Shown here: piece by piece, positions 8,510 to 16,868 of the stretch | Position numbering within the stretch: position 1 is the first letter of the stretch | Layout of the letters: each line of letters begins with the position of its first letter | DNA from: Ruoffia tabacinasalis | GTDB taxonomy: Bacteria; Bacillota; Bacilli; Lactobacillales; Aerococcaceae | Assembly (NCBI RefSeq): GCF_042652985.1 | Contig: NZ_JBHSHQ010000035.1 | Location: 1-64,000, forward strand | Length of the DNA: 64,000 bases | Direction of reading: 5' to 3' | Made by a program: the position numbers and the translations under genes | Notes under the pieces: generated by a model | Database searches by the model: none | What the model was told of the DNA's origin: nothing | Seen by the model: only the letters and a program-made list of their open reading frames with translations

Positions 8510-9448
8510 ATGAAAAATTCGCTAGTATTAGAAGTGAACAATGTATCTAAACAATACGGAAAACAACAAGCGTTAGACCACTTTAATTTAAAAGTGAACA
8601 AAGGTGAAATCGTAGGTGTCGCGGGTCCCAATGGTGCTGGAAAAACAACTTTATTTCGAATTATTACCGGGATGACTCCCGTTTATGATGGGGACTTAAA
8701 GTTATTTGGTTCCTTAGATGCGACCGGTTTAAGGGAAAATCGCAAGTATTTAGGGACGATTATTGAAGACCCTGCCTTCTTTCCGGAAATGTCCGCTAAA
8801 CAAAATTTAGAGTTCTATCGGATTCAAAGAGGCGTTAAAGATAAGAACCGCATCGACGAACTATTAACACTTGTCGGCTTGGCCGATGTTGGAAACAAGA
8901 AATTTAAAGGTTTCTCATTAGGTATGAAGCAACGTTTAGCCATTGCTTTAGCTTTAATTCATGAACCTGAACTGCTTGTCTTTGATGAACCAACCAATGG
9001 TCTCGACCCCGCAGGTATTATTCAAGTGAGGAAGTTACTGCAAAAATTAGCTAAAGAAACACATTTAACTATTCTTGTCTCATCCCATATTCTTTCGGAG
9101 TTAGAAAACTTAGCGACCCGCTTTGTAATCGTAAACCATGGTAAGAAAATCGATGAGTTCACAAAAGAAGAATTACAAGAACGTCTGCAAAGTTACTTTG
9201 AGATTAAAGTAGATGACACTGACCGAGCTAGCCAACTGCTTGAAATAGAGTTAAATACAACTGAATTTGAAGTAACAGCTGACGGCGTGATTCATGTATT
9301 TGACGCTAATATTGAAGCTAGCGATATCGCTGATACGTTAGTGAAGAACAATCTGAAACTTTCTCATTTATCGCGTAAATCTCATAATCTTGAAGAGATG
9401 TTTATTAATTTAACTGAGGAGGCGCATTCTAATGATGAGATTATTTAA
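8510..9448 (+). CDS. ABC transporter ATPase, BcrA/CcmA-like export type
   Basis: A 312-residue ATPase. Walker A is GPNGAGKTTLF (about 41-51), the signature is FSLGMKQRLAIA (about 142), Walker B is LLVFDEPTNGLDP and SSH is the switch. A C-terminal extension of about 95 residues follows the nucleotide-binding domain, as in BcrA-like drug and lantibiotic-immunity ATPases. It overlaps the following permease gene by 17 bases, so the two form one exporter. The substrate cannot be told; peptide or antibiotic export/immunity is the usual role of this class. Confidence 0.88.
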   Translation: MKNSLVLEVNNVSKQYGKQQALDHFNLKVNKGEIVGVAGPNGAGKTTLFRIITGMTPVYDGDLKLFGSLDATGLRENRKYLGTIIEDPAFFPEMSAKQNLEFYRIQRGVKDKNRIDELLTLVGLADVGNKKFKGFSLGMKQRLAIALALIHEPELLVFDEPTNGLDPAGIIQVRKLLQKLAKETHLTILVSSHILSELENLATRFVIVNHGKKIDEFTKEELQERLQSYFEIKVDDTDRASQLLEIELNTTEFEVTADGVIHVFDANIEASDIADTLVKNNLKLSHLSRKSHNLEEMFINLTEEAHSNDEII

Positions 9449-10193
9449 AGCTGAATTATACCAACTTTCAACCCGTCTTGCACCAAAAATTTGGTTACTT
9501 GTTGGTTTATTACTGGGTGCAGCCATTCCAATAATTTTCTATCTCGGCACTTGGTTAGAAGAAGGCGTTCGCCCGATTATTCAAGTCCTACCGGCAGAGA
9601 CCTTAATTTACTTTGCCTTTATCCCATTAATGACAAGTACCGCTATTTTCCTATTAATTGGTCTAGGCAATACGGCTTATCACGACGAAACGAGAAACCG
9701 TACTTTAATTAATACAGTGAGTACAGGACACTCCCGAGTGAAGATTTATTTAACTAAATACTTGAGTAGTCTATTCTTAGCCTTTTGCTTTTTATTTATA
9801 GCTATCTCTGGATTTGCGATTGCCGGTTCTATGATTTTCAATGGAGGAATCTCGATTTATTATGAGATTTTATTTATGGAAACAGTTTTTAGTTACTTAC
9901 CTATTTGGTTAATGTACTTGGCACTTTTTCAAATCATATATTTCTTCTCAACGAGCAATGCTTTAATGAATTTAACGATACTAGGTATCGTTGCCTTACC
10001 TTTAATCTTACAACTCTTGTCACTGCGCTTTGAGTTTATCGAAATGATTGAACCTTACATCTTTACCCAATTAAGTCCAGATAATCCAATCATGATTCAA
10101 GGGGTTGATTTCACACCATGGTTAGCCTTGATCTATTTTGCTATCTTTATGTTCATCGGAGTCAGTCTATTCAAACGACGTGAAATAAAATAG
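9432..10193 (+). CDS. ABC-2 type membrane subunit of the export pair
   Basis: A 253-residue membrane protein with about six hydrophobic segments, starting with MMRLFKAELYQLSTRLAPKIWLL and ending in a basic tail (LFKRREIK). This N-terminal pattern and helix spacing are typical of ABC-2/BcrB-like permeases. It is translated from a start inside the ATPase gene, with GGAGG upstream. Together with the ATPase it should make a homodimeric exporter. No substrate can be inferred. Confidence 0.82.
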   Translation: MMRLFKAELYQLSTRLAPKIWLLVGLLLGAAIPIIFYLGTWLEEGVRPIIQVLPAETLIYFAFIPLMTSTAIFLLIGLGNTAYHDETRNRTLINTVSTGHSRVKIYLTKYLSSLFLAFCFLFIAISGFAIAGSMIFNGGISIYYEILFMETVFSYLPIWLMYLALFQIIYFFSTSNALMNLTILGIVALPLILQLLSLRFEFIEMIEPYIFTQLSPDNPIMIQGVDFTPWLALIYFAIFMFIGVSLFKRREIK

Positions 10194-10243
10194 AAAAACA
10201 CGAGCTACTTCGGATTAATTTCCGGTGTGGCTCGTGTTTTTTT
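10194..10243. terminator. Bidirectional terminator between convergent genes
   Basis: The stem AAAACACGAGC/GCTCGTGTTTT is followed by T-runs on the plus strand, with a shorter U-rich tract on the minus strand. Its right arm lies inside the last codons of the convergent DUF454 gene, so the two transcription units overlap at their ends. Confidence 0.8.
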
Positions 10244-10625
10244 CGTTGCAATGATATGACTCTTCCCTGTCAGGAACGACTAAGAACAAGACATATAGAA
10301 TGCCTAACATTAATAAAGCTAAGATTATTTTTACAAACATGATTGGTGCGAAATAAATTGATATGCCCATTAAAATCACGATATTGACAAGCATTTTGTA
10401 TTTCTTTTTACGTGGAATAGATTTAGTTTCAACGTAATCTGATACGTAAAACTGATACATTTTAGTTTGTTGCAACCAATTCGTAAAGCGTTCTGAACTT
10501 CGTGCAAAAAAGAAACCGGCTAATAATAAAAAGGGCGTCGTCGGCAATACAGGTAAGATAGTCCCGATAAAACCTATCGCAAACGTAATAAACCCGCAGA
10601 TGATGTAAATATATTTTTTAATCAA
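10215..10625 (-). CDS. DUF454 (YbaN-like) small membrane protein
   Basis: A 136-residue protein with the DUF454 hallmark LPVLPTTPFLLLAGFFFARSS near the N-terminus (about 24-44) and three or four hydrophobic helices. A charged stretch, SIPRKKKYK, lies between the first and second halves. The molecular function of the family is unknown. It is a single gene on the minus strand, ending inside the shared terminator. The start at 10625 has GGAGGGATAT upstream. Confidence 0.85.
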   Translation of the reverse strand: MIKKYIYIICGFITFAIGFIGTILPVLPTTPFLLLAGFFFARSSERFTNWLQQTKMYQFYVSDYVETKSIPRKKKYKMLVNIVILMGISIYFAPIMFVKIILALLMLGILYVLFLVVPDREESYHCNEKNTSHTGN

Positions 10626-10712
10626 ATTATATCCCTCCTTTTTTATTATTTTAAGATGGTATCATTGTATACTTAATCACAAACTTTTTCAAAGATTCTT
10701 TTTAATTTATAC

Positions 10713-10753
10713 AAAAAAAGTGATTGTTTCCAACATATTGGAAACAATCACTT
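10713..10753 (-). terminator. Terminator after the GTPase gene
   Basis: A 15-bp perfect stem (AGTGATTGTTTCC...GGAAACAATCACT) is followed on the minus strand by seven T. It ends the GTPase/YugP-like transcript. Confidence 0.88.
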
Positions 10754-10764
10754 TACTCTAGCGT

Positions 10765-11967
10765 CTATTGATTTAAAAATGTACTTAACCATTCAGGTAG
10801 ATATTTTTCTTTAATGTCTTTAGGTAGATTTTCGTAAACAACATCAAGTTGTTCAGATAAATTTTTGTTCATTATTTGTTGAATTTCTTTAATCTTCATA
10901 TCGCGTCCAATAATTTCAGCGATCGCAATTTGACGAAGTACTTCAATATAACTGAAAGCTAAAGCTACAGTCAATACACTTGCAGTTGTCCCAGAGATCA
11001 TCCCACCAGCAACTGTCCCGATACCTGGTATGAGTTTAAAAGCTGATGAGACGAGGATTTTACCGAAGTAAGTCGCCCCACCAGTCCCGCCAATCCCTGC
11101 AATAATTGACACAATTTGTGATTTGTCCAATGACAAACCAAATATAGATGTAATGTGCGCTAACATTGTAATTTGCATCGGCACAAGGAGCGTGGCATCG
11201 GAAATCGGAATCGGTGAAAAACCAACCCCAAAAGCAGAAGCTACATACTTATTTGCCCAACGCCTAGCGTGTTCCACTTTAATGTTCAAATCTATTTGTT
11301 GGGCGTTGATAAAAGCCTTGTGAACCTCTGTTGGTACCACTTCAAGTGTTGTATCAATTAATTCTTGCAATCCATAGGCGGGTATTCTTTGTTCACCACG
11401 TATCAAATACGTTTTCGCTAACAATGGAATAATTGACTGAACTGGCATATCAAGCTCGTTTAAATATTTCTCAAAATCACTATTCTTCTCACCAATCGCT
11501 TGCGTCAAGATTAGTAACACAGGCACATGCTCAGCCATTGCTTCAATTAACTCTATTTCAAATGGCTCAATCCGCGCCATTGTACTGTTAATACAGTAAT
11601 AAACTATATCAATGGCTTCATGAGGACCTTTTTCTTTTTGTGATTTAATTAAATCTGAAAGTGCCAGTAAAACTTCATGCTGCGCTTCAGGATTAAGTTC
11701 TAAACCTTTTGTGTCATACAAAGTCAGTGGGACACCCTCTTTAGTAATTTTCTCAACATGTTGAGTGATCGGTTGTCCAACACCGGTTTCTGCTAATTTT
11801 TCCCGGAAGACAGCATTAATTAAAGTGCTTTTACCGCTTCCTGTTTTTCCAGCAACTAAAATATTAATGGGTTCAATGCGGTCCACTTCTTGCTGAGTCT
11901 TCTCCATTAAATTATTCGCGATATCTCGATTCGCTTTTCTTTGTGTGATTTTATTCCATAAGCTCAC
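10765..11967 (-). CDS. Era-like GTPase with DUF697 membrane domain
   Basis: A 400-residue protein. G1 is VAGKTGSGKSTLIN (about 38-51), G3 is DTKGLE (about 89) and the G4 position reads TQAIGE instead of NKxD (about 152), as often seen in this subfamily. The C-terminal half (about 240-360) is hydrophobic and Gly-rich (GIGGTGGATYFGKILV, PGIGTVAGGMISG), matching DUF697 proteins that associate with membranes. The start is GTG. It lies 26 bases downstream of the protease gene and is probably co-transcribed with it. Its cellular role is unknown. Confidence 0.8.
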   Translation of the reverse strand: MSLWNKITQRKANRDIANNLMEKTQQEVDRIEPINILVAGKTGSGKSTLINAVFREKLAETGVGQPITQHVEKITKEGVPLTLYDTKGLELNPEAQHEVLLALSDLIKSQKEKGPHEAIDIVYYCINSTMARIEPFEIELIEAMAEHVPVLLILTQAIGEKNSDFEKYLNELDMPVQSIIPLLAKTYLIRGEQRIPAYGLQELIDTTLEVVPTEVHKAFINAQQIDLNIKVEHARRWANKYVASAFGVGFSPIPISDATLLVPMQITMLAHITSIFGLSLDKSQIVSIIAGIGGTGGATYFGKILVSSAFKLIPGIGTVAGGMISGTTASVLTVALAFSYIEVLRQIAIAEIIGRDMKIKEIQQIMNKNLSEQLDVVYENLPKDIKEKYLPEWLSTFLNQ

Positions 11968-11993
11968 AATCTACCATCCCTTCCAATTCATTC

Positions 11994-12671
11994 TTATCTT
12001 CTGCGGTTCGATATTAGAATGAGTCGTATTAACTGGAGCGCCGTACTTAACGTGGCTGCAATATATGTGAAAGCCGCTGCATCTAACACTTTTTTCGCTG
12101 CGGGCACTTCTTCCTGCACAAATACCCCTGTATCCCCTAAAATCGCTAGGGCTCTTTTACTTGCATCAAATTCTACGGGTAAAGTGACTAATTGGAAAAC
12201 GACAACTAAACCAAAAGCAAGAATCCCAATATTCACTAAACCAGTAAATTGAAATAATAAACCAATTAAAATTAAAGGCATCGCGATAGATGACCCAATT
12301 TGAACGACCGGTGCAATCGCACTTCTTACTTTTAAGAAGGCGTAATCTTTTTGATCTTGAATCGCATGTCCAACCTCATGGGCTGCTACAGCTACAGCAG
12401 CTACTGAAGTTTGATTATAAGTTGCTTCTGATAAGCGTAATACTTTATTTCTAGGGTCATAATGGTCAGTTAAACGCCCTCTTACTTGTTCCACTTTTAC
12501 GTTAGATATTCCGGCTGTTTGCAAGATATGCTCTGCTGCTTGCTTCCCTGTAATTCTTTTTTCTGTATCTAATTGATCGTATTTATTGAATGTCGATTGC
12601 ACACGATTTTGTGCAAACATAACAATTCCCATCCCGATAAGGACTAAAATGTAAGTCCAATCCATATACAT
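11994..12671 (-). CDS. YugP-like membrane zinc metallopeptidase
   Basis: A 225-residue protein with the zinc motif AHEVGHAIQ (about 98-106) and four hydrophobic segments, one N-terminal and the rest C-terminal. The RLTDHYDPRNKVLRLSEATY stretch before the HEXXH is characteristic of the YugP/COG2738 family of neutral zinc peptidases. AAGGAGG precedes the start. The substrate is unknown. It appears to be in an operon with the DUF697 GTPase. Confidence 0.88.
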   Translation of the reverse strand: MYMDWTYILVLIGMGIVMFAQNRVQSTFNKYDQLDTEKRITGKQAAEHILQTAGISNVKVEQVRGRLTDHYDPRNKVLRLSEATYNQTSVAAVAVAAHEVGHAIQDQKDYAFLKVRSAIAPVVQIGSSIAMPLILIGLLFQFTGLVNIGILAFGLVVVFQLVTLPVEFDASKRALAILGDTGVFVQEEVPAAKKVLDAAAFTYIAATLSTALQLIRLILISNRRR

Positions 12672-12782
12672 ATGTATTCCTCCTTAGTTGAAATCACTAT
12701 AATTATACCACATTTACCATTTTTCTTTGCATCCGACAACTTGTAATGATTATATAATACTGACATTAATTTAAGATGAATA

Positions 12783-12817
12783 AAAAATAACCGAAACGCT
12801 CTGAACGTTTCGGTTTG
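12783..12817 (-). terminator. Terminator after the uracil/xanthine permease
   Basis: The stem CCGAAACG/CGTTTCGG is followed on the minus strand by ATTTTTTATT. It stands about 60 bases after the permease stop codon. Confidence 0.8.
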
Positions 12818-12879
12818 TAGATTAGCGTATATTTATTATCACATAATTTGATAAATTGACATCCAACTTAAGGCGGATA

Positions 12880-14160
12880 TTATTTTTCTTCGGCAGGTAA
12901 AACTAAGTTTAAGATAATTCCAACAATCGCACTTAAAGCCGTCCCTGAAATAACTAAGGCTGAACCTACTTCAAGAACTGCCCCACCTAAACCAATAACT
13001 AGCATCGCACTTGCGATAATTAAGTTACGTGATTGGTTGAAGTCTGTTCTATTACTGATTAAAACTTTTAACCCATTACTTGCGATAACCCCGTAAAGTA
13101 AGATTGACATTCCACCTAAAACTGATTGAGGAATTGTCGAAATTAGAGCCGTAAATTTACCTAAGAAACTGATGATAATTGCAATAATAGCAGCGTTACG
13201 AATGACTGATATACTCGCAACTTTTGTCATACCAATAACTCCTGTATTTTCCCCGTAAGTTGTATTGGCTGGTCCTCCAATGAAAGCCGAGAATAAAGAG
13301 GCAATTCCATCACCGGCTAAAGTTCTGTCTAAACCAGGTTTTTTAATAAAATCATGCCCCGTAATTTCTCCCAGAACCATGACATCTCCCATATGCTCCG
13401 CAATTGTTACAAACGCAATTGGAATAATCGCTAATGCTTCAGCACCAAAGTAGAAGTTATATCGATCTGGACTGTTTCCAAATGGTAGGCGGATATCTGG
13501 TAACGCAAACCAACTTGCTTCATGAACCGGTGTTAAATCAACAATCCCTAGTAAAATCGCCACAATATAACCCACAATAATTGCGATTAAGAATGGAATC
13601 ACTTTCGCAAAACCTTTTCCTTTAAATGTAACAAATACAGCTACTGCAAATGTCACCACTGCCGTTAGAATTTGTCTCCAATCCCCACCTTCAATAAAAC
13701 CAGCATTTTGAACTGCTGTCGCTGATAAGCCTAATCCGATAACTATAATCATCGGACCAATAACGATTGGTGGGAATAATTTATTAATCCAGCCGCTTCC
13801 GATTTTATGTATGATAAATGCTACAACAACATAAACAAGTCCAACTAACATAATTCCAGTTTGAGCTGCATCAATACTTCCGCCCATTTGATCAATCGCA
13901 AATGACATCGCTGTAATATAAGCAAATGATGAACCTAAATATACCGGTACTTTAAACTGAGTCACAACCATATAAATCAGCGTCCCAACCCCACTTGCTA
14001 AAAGTGCCGTCGACACTGGTAAACCTAATACTAAAGGCACTAAAATTGTCGCACCGAACATCGCAAACACATGTTGGAAACTTAATAATAAACCAGGTAT
14101 TAAAAATGGCTTCTCATGCACATCCAACAACATTCTTTTTTCTTTTCCTGAATTTTCCAT
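12880..14160 (-). CDS. pyrP: Uracil/xanthine permease (NCS2 family), PyrR-regulated
   Basis: A nucleobase permease of about 426 residues. The NCS2 motifs are visible: QHVFAMFGATILVPL near the start, the SSFAYITAM half-site and FVTIAEHMGD, FIGGPANTTYGENTGVI and ILLYGVIASNGL. About twelve to fourteen membrane helices are expected. The start used is the ATG at 14160 (MENSGKEKR), with AAAGGAG upstream; a longer in-frame reading to 14241 would run through the leader terminator and is not supported. The PyrR-type leader makes uracil the likely substrate, so pyrP is the best name. Confidence 0.9.
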   Translation of the reverse strand: MENSGKEKRMLLDVHEKPFLIPGLLLSFQHVFAMFGATILVPLVLGLPVSTALLASGVGTLIYMVVTQFKVPVYLGSSFAYITAMSFAIDQMGGSIDAAQTGIMLVGLVYVVVAFIIHKIGSGWINKLFPPIVIGPMIIVIGLGLSATAVQNAGFIEGGDWRQILTAVVTFAVAVFVTFKGKGFAKVIPFLIAIIVGYIVAILLGIVDLTPVHEASWFALPDIRLPFGNSPDRYNFYFGAEALAIIPIAFVTIAEHMGDVMVLGEITGHDFIKKPGLDRTLAGDGIASLFSAFIGGPANTTYGENTGVIGMTKVASISVIRNAAIIAIIISFLGKFTALISTIPQSVLGGMSILLYGVIASNGLKVLISNRTDFNQSRNLIIASAMLVIGLGGAVLEVGSALVISGTALSAIVGIILNLVLPAEEK

Positions 14161-14165
14161 ATAAA

Positions 14166-14366
14166 CAGCTCCTTTTTGTTTAGGTTCACTTTGGACAAAA
14201 TAAATAGCCCTTAGCAAAAACAGGGCTTTAAAGAAGTTCATATGTAAATTGATGGCTCGCTCAACGCAATACCCTCTATAAAATGAAGTCTTTAGTAACC
14301 TCTCTGGATTACTTTAAAAGTCCCTTTAACCTGTCAAAATTTTACCATGTATAAGGAATATTGCAA
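14166..14366 (-). promoter_or_regulatory. PyrR-dependent attenuator leader of the uracil permease
   Basis: Minus-strand promoter elements TTGCAA (14361-14366) and TAAAAT (14339-14344) are 16 bases apart. The leader then contains a hairpin GTAATCCAGAGAGGTTAC (14295-14312), which carries the UCCAGAGAGG loop recognised by PyrR in Firmicutes. An intrinsic terminator follows (AGCCCT/AGGGCT, 14206-14227, then a T-rich stretch), just before the ribosome site. In the known mechanism PyrR with UMP binds the loop and favours termination when pyrimidines are plentiful. Confidence 0.85.
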
Positions 14367-14441
14367 TAGAAAATGTAGGATTTATTGAATATAAATTTAG
14401 GAAAGGATGTTGATGGGGGTATTGGGTGTTGACATGGTTTG

Positions 14442-14972
14442 TTGGATGGTTAATGGGACGGGTCATTTGGTGACAGGGGAAATTGGACTGTTAACAGGAC
14501 AGGTCAACACATGACAGGGGAAATTAAACACCTAACTGGACTCGTCATCTCATGACAAGGGATATTGGACGGCTAACAGAACACGTCATCGCATGACAGG
14601 GGAAATTAAACACCTAACTGGACTCGTCATCTCATGACAGGGGAAATTAAACACCTAACGGGACACGTCGCCTCTTGACACGGGAAATTAAACACCTAAC
14701 AGGACTCGTCGCCTCTTGACACGGGAAATTAAACACCTAACGGGACAGGTCATCTCATGACAGTGGAAATTGGACGGTTAACAGGACAGGTCAACACATG
14801 ACAGGGGAAATTGGACAGCTAACTGGTCACGTCACCTCATGACAGTGGAAATTGGACGGTTAACAGGACAGGCCAACACATGACAGGGGAAATTGGACAG
14901 TAAGCAGGACAGGTCATCTCATGACACGGGAAATTAAACATCTAACTGGACAGGTCAACACATGACATGTCC
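14442..14972. repeat. Array 1 of 41-bp tandem repeats (13 units)
   Basis: Thirteen units start at 14442 and every 41 bases afterwards (14483, 14524 ... 14934) with no insertion or deletion. A typical unit reads TTGGACGGTTAACAGGACAG, then GTCA-N5-TGAC, then AGGGGAAA. The GTCA/TGAC palindrome is kept in most units while the five central bases vary (ACACA, TCTCA, CCTCA, TTTGG); two units have GTCGCCTCTTGAC. Units also alternate between TTGGAC and TTAAAC starts, so the array is mosaic. A G-rich flank (14413-14441) and a C-rich flank (14973-15000) border it, and the last unit forms a longer hairpin (GGACAGGTCA/TGACATGTCC). No reading frame explains it. It fills the gap between the ABC ATPase 3' end and the permease promoter. 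Confidence 0.9.
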
Positions 14973-15008
14973 TATTAACCCACTCCCACCTCCAAACCCA
15001 TCACAAAA

Positions 15009-15046
15009 ACCGGCCAGCAGTTACAATTTGCAGACTGCTGGCCGGT
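15009..15046 (-). terminator. Terminator of the three-binding-protein ABC operon
   Basis: The strong GC-rich stem ACCGGCCAGCAG/CTGCTGGCCGGT is followed on the minus strand by TTTTTG. It lies 20 bases after the ATPase stop and before repeat array 1. Confidence 0.85.
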
Positions 15047-15066
15047 ATATTGGAATATGTTTCTAA

Positions 15067-15882
15067 TTAAGATAATAACATTGCATCAGATGCTAATGTT
15101 TCACCTGATTCTTGACGGAAGAGTTCCATTAAACGATCAATCGTTAAGTTTTTCTTCTCTTCTCCGCTCACATCAAGGATTATTCTACCTTGGTGGAGCA
15201 TAATCAGACGGTTACCGTATTTTACCGCATCATTCATATTATGGGTAATCATTAATGCAGTTAATTGTTGTTCGCTCACAATTCTATCTGTTAATCTGAG
15301 AACCATTTCACTTGTCTTAGGGTCTAGAGCTGCCGTATGCTCATCAAGTAGTAATACTTGTGGCTTACGTAATGTTGCCATTAATAGCGTTAGCGCTTGG
15401 CGTTGTCCACCAGATAAGTAAGCAACGTCCGTAGTTAAACGGTCTTCTAGTCCTAAATCTAATATCTTCAAGCGTTCGATCATTTGTTGGCGATCCGCTT
15501 CTTTGACACCTTTACGAAGGCCACGTTTTAAACCACGGCGATTTGCTAGCGCCATATTTTCCTGGATCGTTAAACGCGCGGCTGTTCCCATCTTAGTATC
15601 TTGGAACACGTACCCAATTGAGTCTGCACGTTTGTTCATCGGAAGGCGTGTCACGTCTTCGTAATTAATTTTAATTGATCCTTCATCAGGAGTAAGTGAA
15701 CCGTTAATTGTATTTAGTAAAGTTGATTTACCCGCACCGTTACCACCAATAACCGTTACGAAATCTCCATCATAAAGTGTTAAATCGATGCCTTTAAGAA
15801 CATGATTCTCATTCACTGTTCCACGTTCGAATGATTTTTGAATGCCTGATAGTTCTAATTTGATTTTTCTTTCTTCAGTCAT
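15067..15882 (-). CDS. ABC importer ATPase, TrpZ-like (COG1101)
   Basis: A 271-residue ATPase. Walker A is GGNGAGKSTLLN (about 43-54), the signature is LSGGQRQALTLLMA, Walker B is VLLLDEHTAALDP (with His after Glu, usual in this family) and the switch is MITHNM. These features match the COG1101 ATPases that pair with PF04392 binding proteins and COG4120 permeases, the class called TrpXYZ in streptococci and shown to carry tyrosine in some clostridia. It is the last gene of the operon and overlaps the permease gene by one base. Confidence 0.88.
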   Translation of the reverse strand: MTEERKIKLELSGIQKSFERGTVNENHVLKGIDLTLYDGDFVTVIGGNGAGKSTLLNTINGSLTPDEGSIKINYEDVTRLPMNKRADSIGYVFQDTKMGTAARLTIQENMALANRRGLKRGLRKGVKEADRQQMIERLKILDLGLEDRLTTDVAYLSGGQRQALTLLMATLRKPQVLLLDEHTAALDPKTSEMVLRLTDRIVSEQQLTALMITHNMNDAVKYGNRLIMLHQGRIILDVSGEEKKNLTIDRLMELFRQESGETLASDAMLLS

Positions 15883-16799
15883 TATTTCGCACCTCCACTC
15901 ACTGCGCTCTTCTTCCGACTACCAAAATGTCTTTGAATTTGTGGGAAATACAATACAAATCCAAGTAAAATAGCAGAGAATAGACGTAAGTCTGTTGGTC
16001 GAATATCAATCCATGGTTGGTTTAAAATAAAGTCAATAATTAAGCGGTAAATGAAACTACCTAAGATGATTGAAGTTAAACGGAAACCAATTGATTGGTT
16101 AGGAATTACTACTTCAGCAATAATAACTGAGGCAAGTCCAATAACAATGGTACCAATTCCCATACTTAGATCAGCGAAGCCGTCTTTTTGTGCTACCATT
16201 GCACCACTTAAGGCAATCAACCCGTTACCAATAATATAGCCTAAAGTCTTCATGCGGTTTGTATTAATCCCGTTTGCTTCACTCATTCGTGGGTTATCCC
16301 CAGTTGCTCGAAGCGATAGACCCATTTCAGTATGTAGAAACAGAACTAATAAAATAATGATAATCGCTAGGATAATCAAACCAAGAACTGTTACGGACAT
16401 ATTTTTACTGAAACCAAACATATCTTCCATTGGTGTGAAAATCGTTTCTTGACCAAGTAAAGCTAAGTTTGAACGTCCACCCATGACTTGGAAGTTAACC
16501 GAATATAAACCTGTTTGAAGTAAAATACCCGTTAATAGTGGTGGGATATGAAGTTTTGTGTGTATCCAACCTGCGAGTAAACCACCGGCTGCCCCACCTG
16601 CGAAAGCTGCAGCAGTTGCGAAAAATGGGTTAAGACCATTTGTAATTAAAATGGCTGCGATGGCGCCCCCTAAGGGGAACACTCCTTCGGCTGATAAATC
16701 TGCGATATCAAGTAATCTGAAGGTAATGTATACCCCAATAGCCATGACTGCCCATACAACCCCTTGGCTAAAACTTGATGAAATAACATCTAGAATCAT
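15882..16799 (-). CDS. ABC importer permease, TrpY-like (COG4120)
   Basis: A 305-residue permease with about eight hydrophobic helices and the branched-chain-type stretches TFRLLDIADLSAEGVFPLGGA and SLRATGDNPRMSEANGIN (coupling loop near residue 170). GNGLIALSGAMVAQKDGFADLSMGIGTIVIGLASVIIAE follows as in this family. It should form the channel for the substrate delivered by the three binding proteins. It overlaps the ATPase by one base and follows the last binding-protein gene after about 70 bases. Confidence 0.88.
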   Translation of the reverse strand: MILDVISSSFSQGVVWAVMAIGVYITFRLLDIADLSAEGVFPLGGAIAAILITNGLNPFFATAAAFAGGAAGGLLAGWIHTKLHIPPLLTGILLQTGLYSVNFQVMGGRSNLALLGQETIFTPMEDMFGFSKNMSVTVLGLIILAIIIILLVLFLHTEMGLSLRATGDNPRMSEANGINTNRMKTLGYIIGNGLIALSGAMVAQKDGFADLSMGIGTIVIGLASVIIAEVVIPNQSIGFRLTSIILGSFIYRLIIDFILNQPWIDIRPTDLRLFSAILLGFVLYFPQIQRHFGSRKKSAVSGGAK

Positions 16800-16868
16800 A
16801 AGTTAAACATACTCCTTTAATAAATTTTAAAAATCTATATTATCTTACCATATTTTAATGAATAAGCA

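Noticed and set aside
14161..14241. Longer uracil permease starting at 14241
   Set aside because: The extra codons lie across the leader terminator and have no ribosome site, while AAAGGAG precedes the ATG at 14160.
14442..14972. CRISPR array
   Set aside because: The whole 41-bp unit is conserved with only small mosaic changes. There are no distinct spacers between constant repeats and no cas genes.
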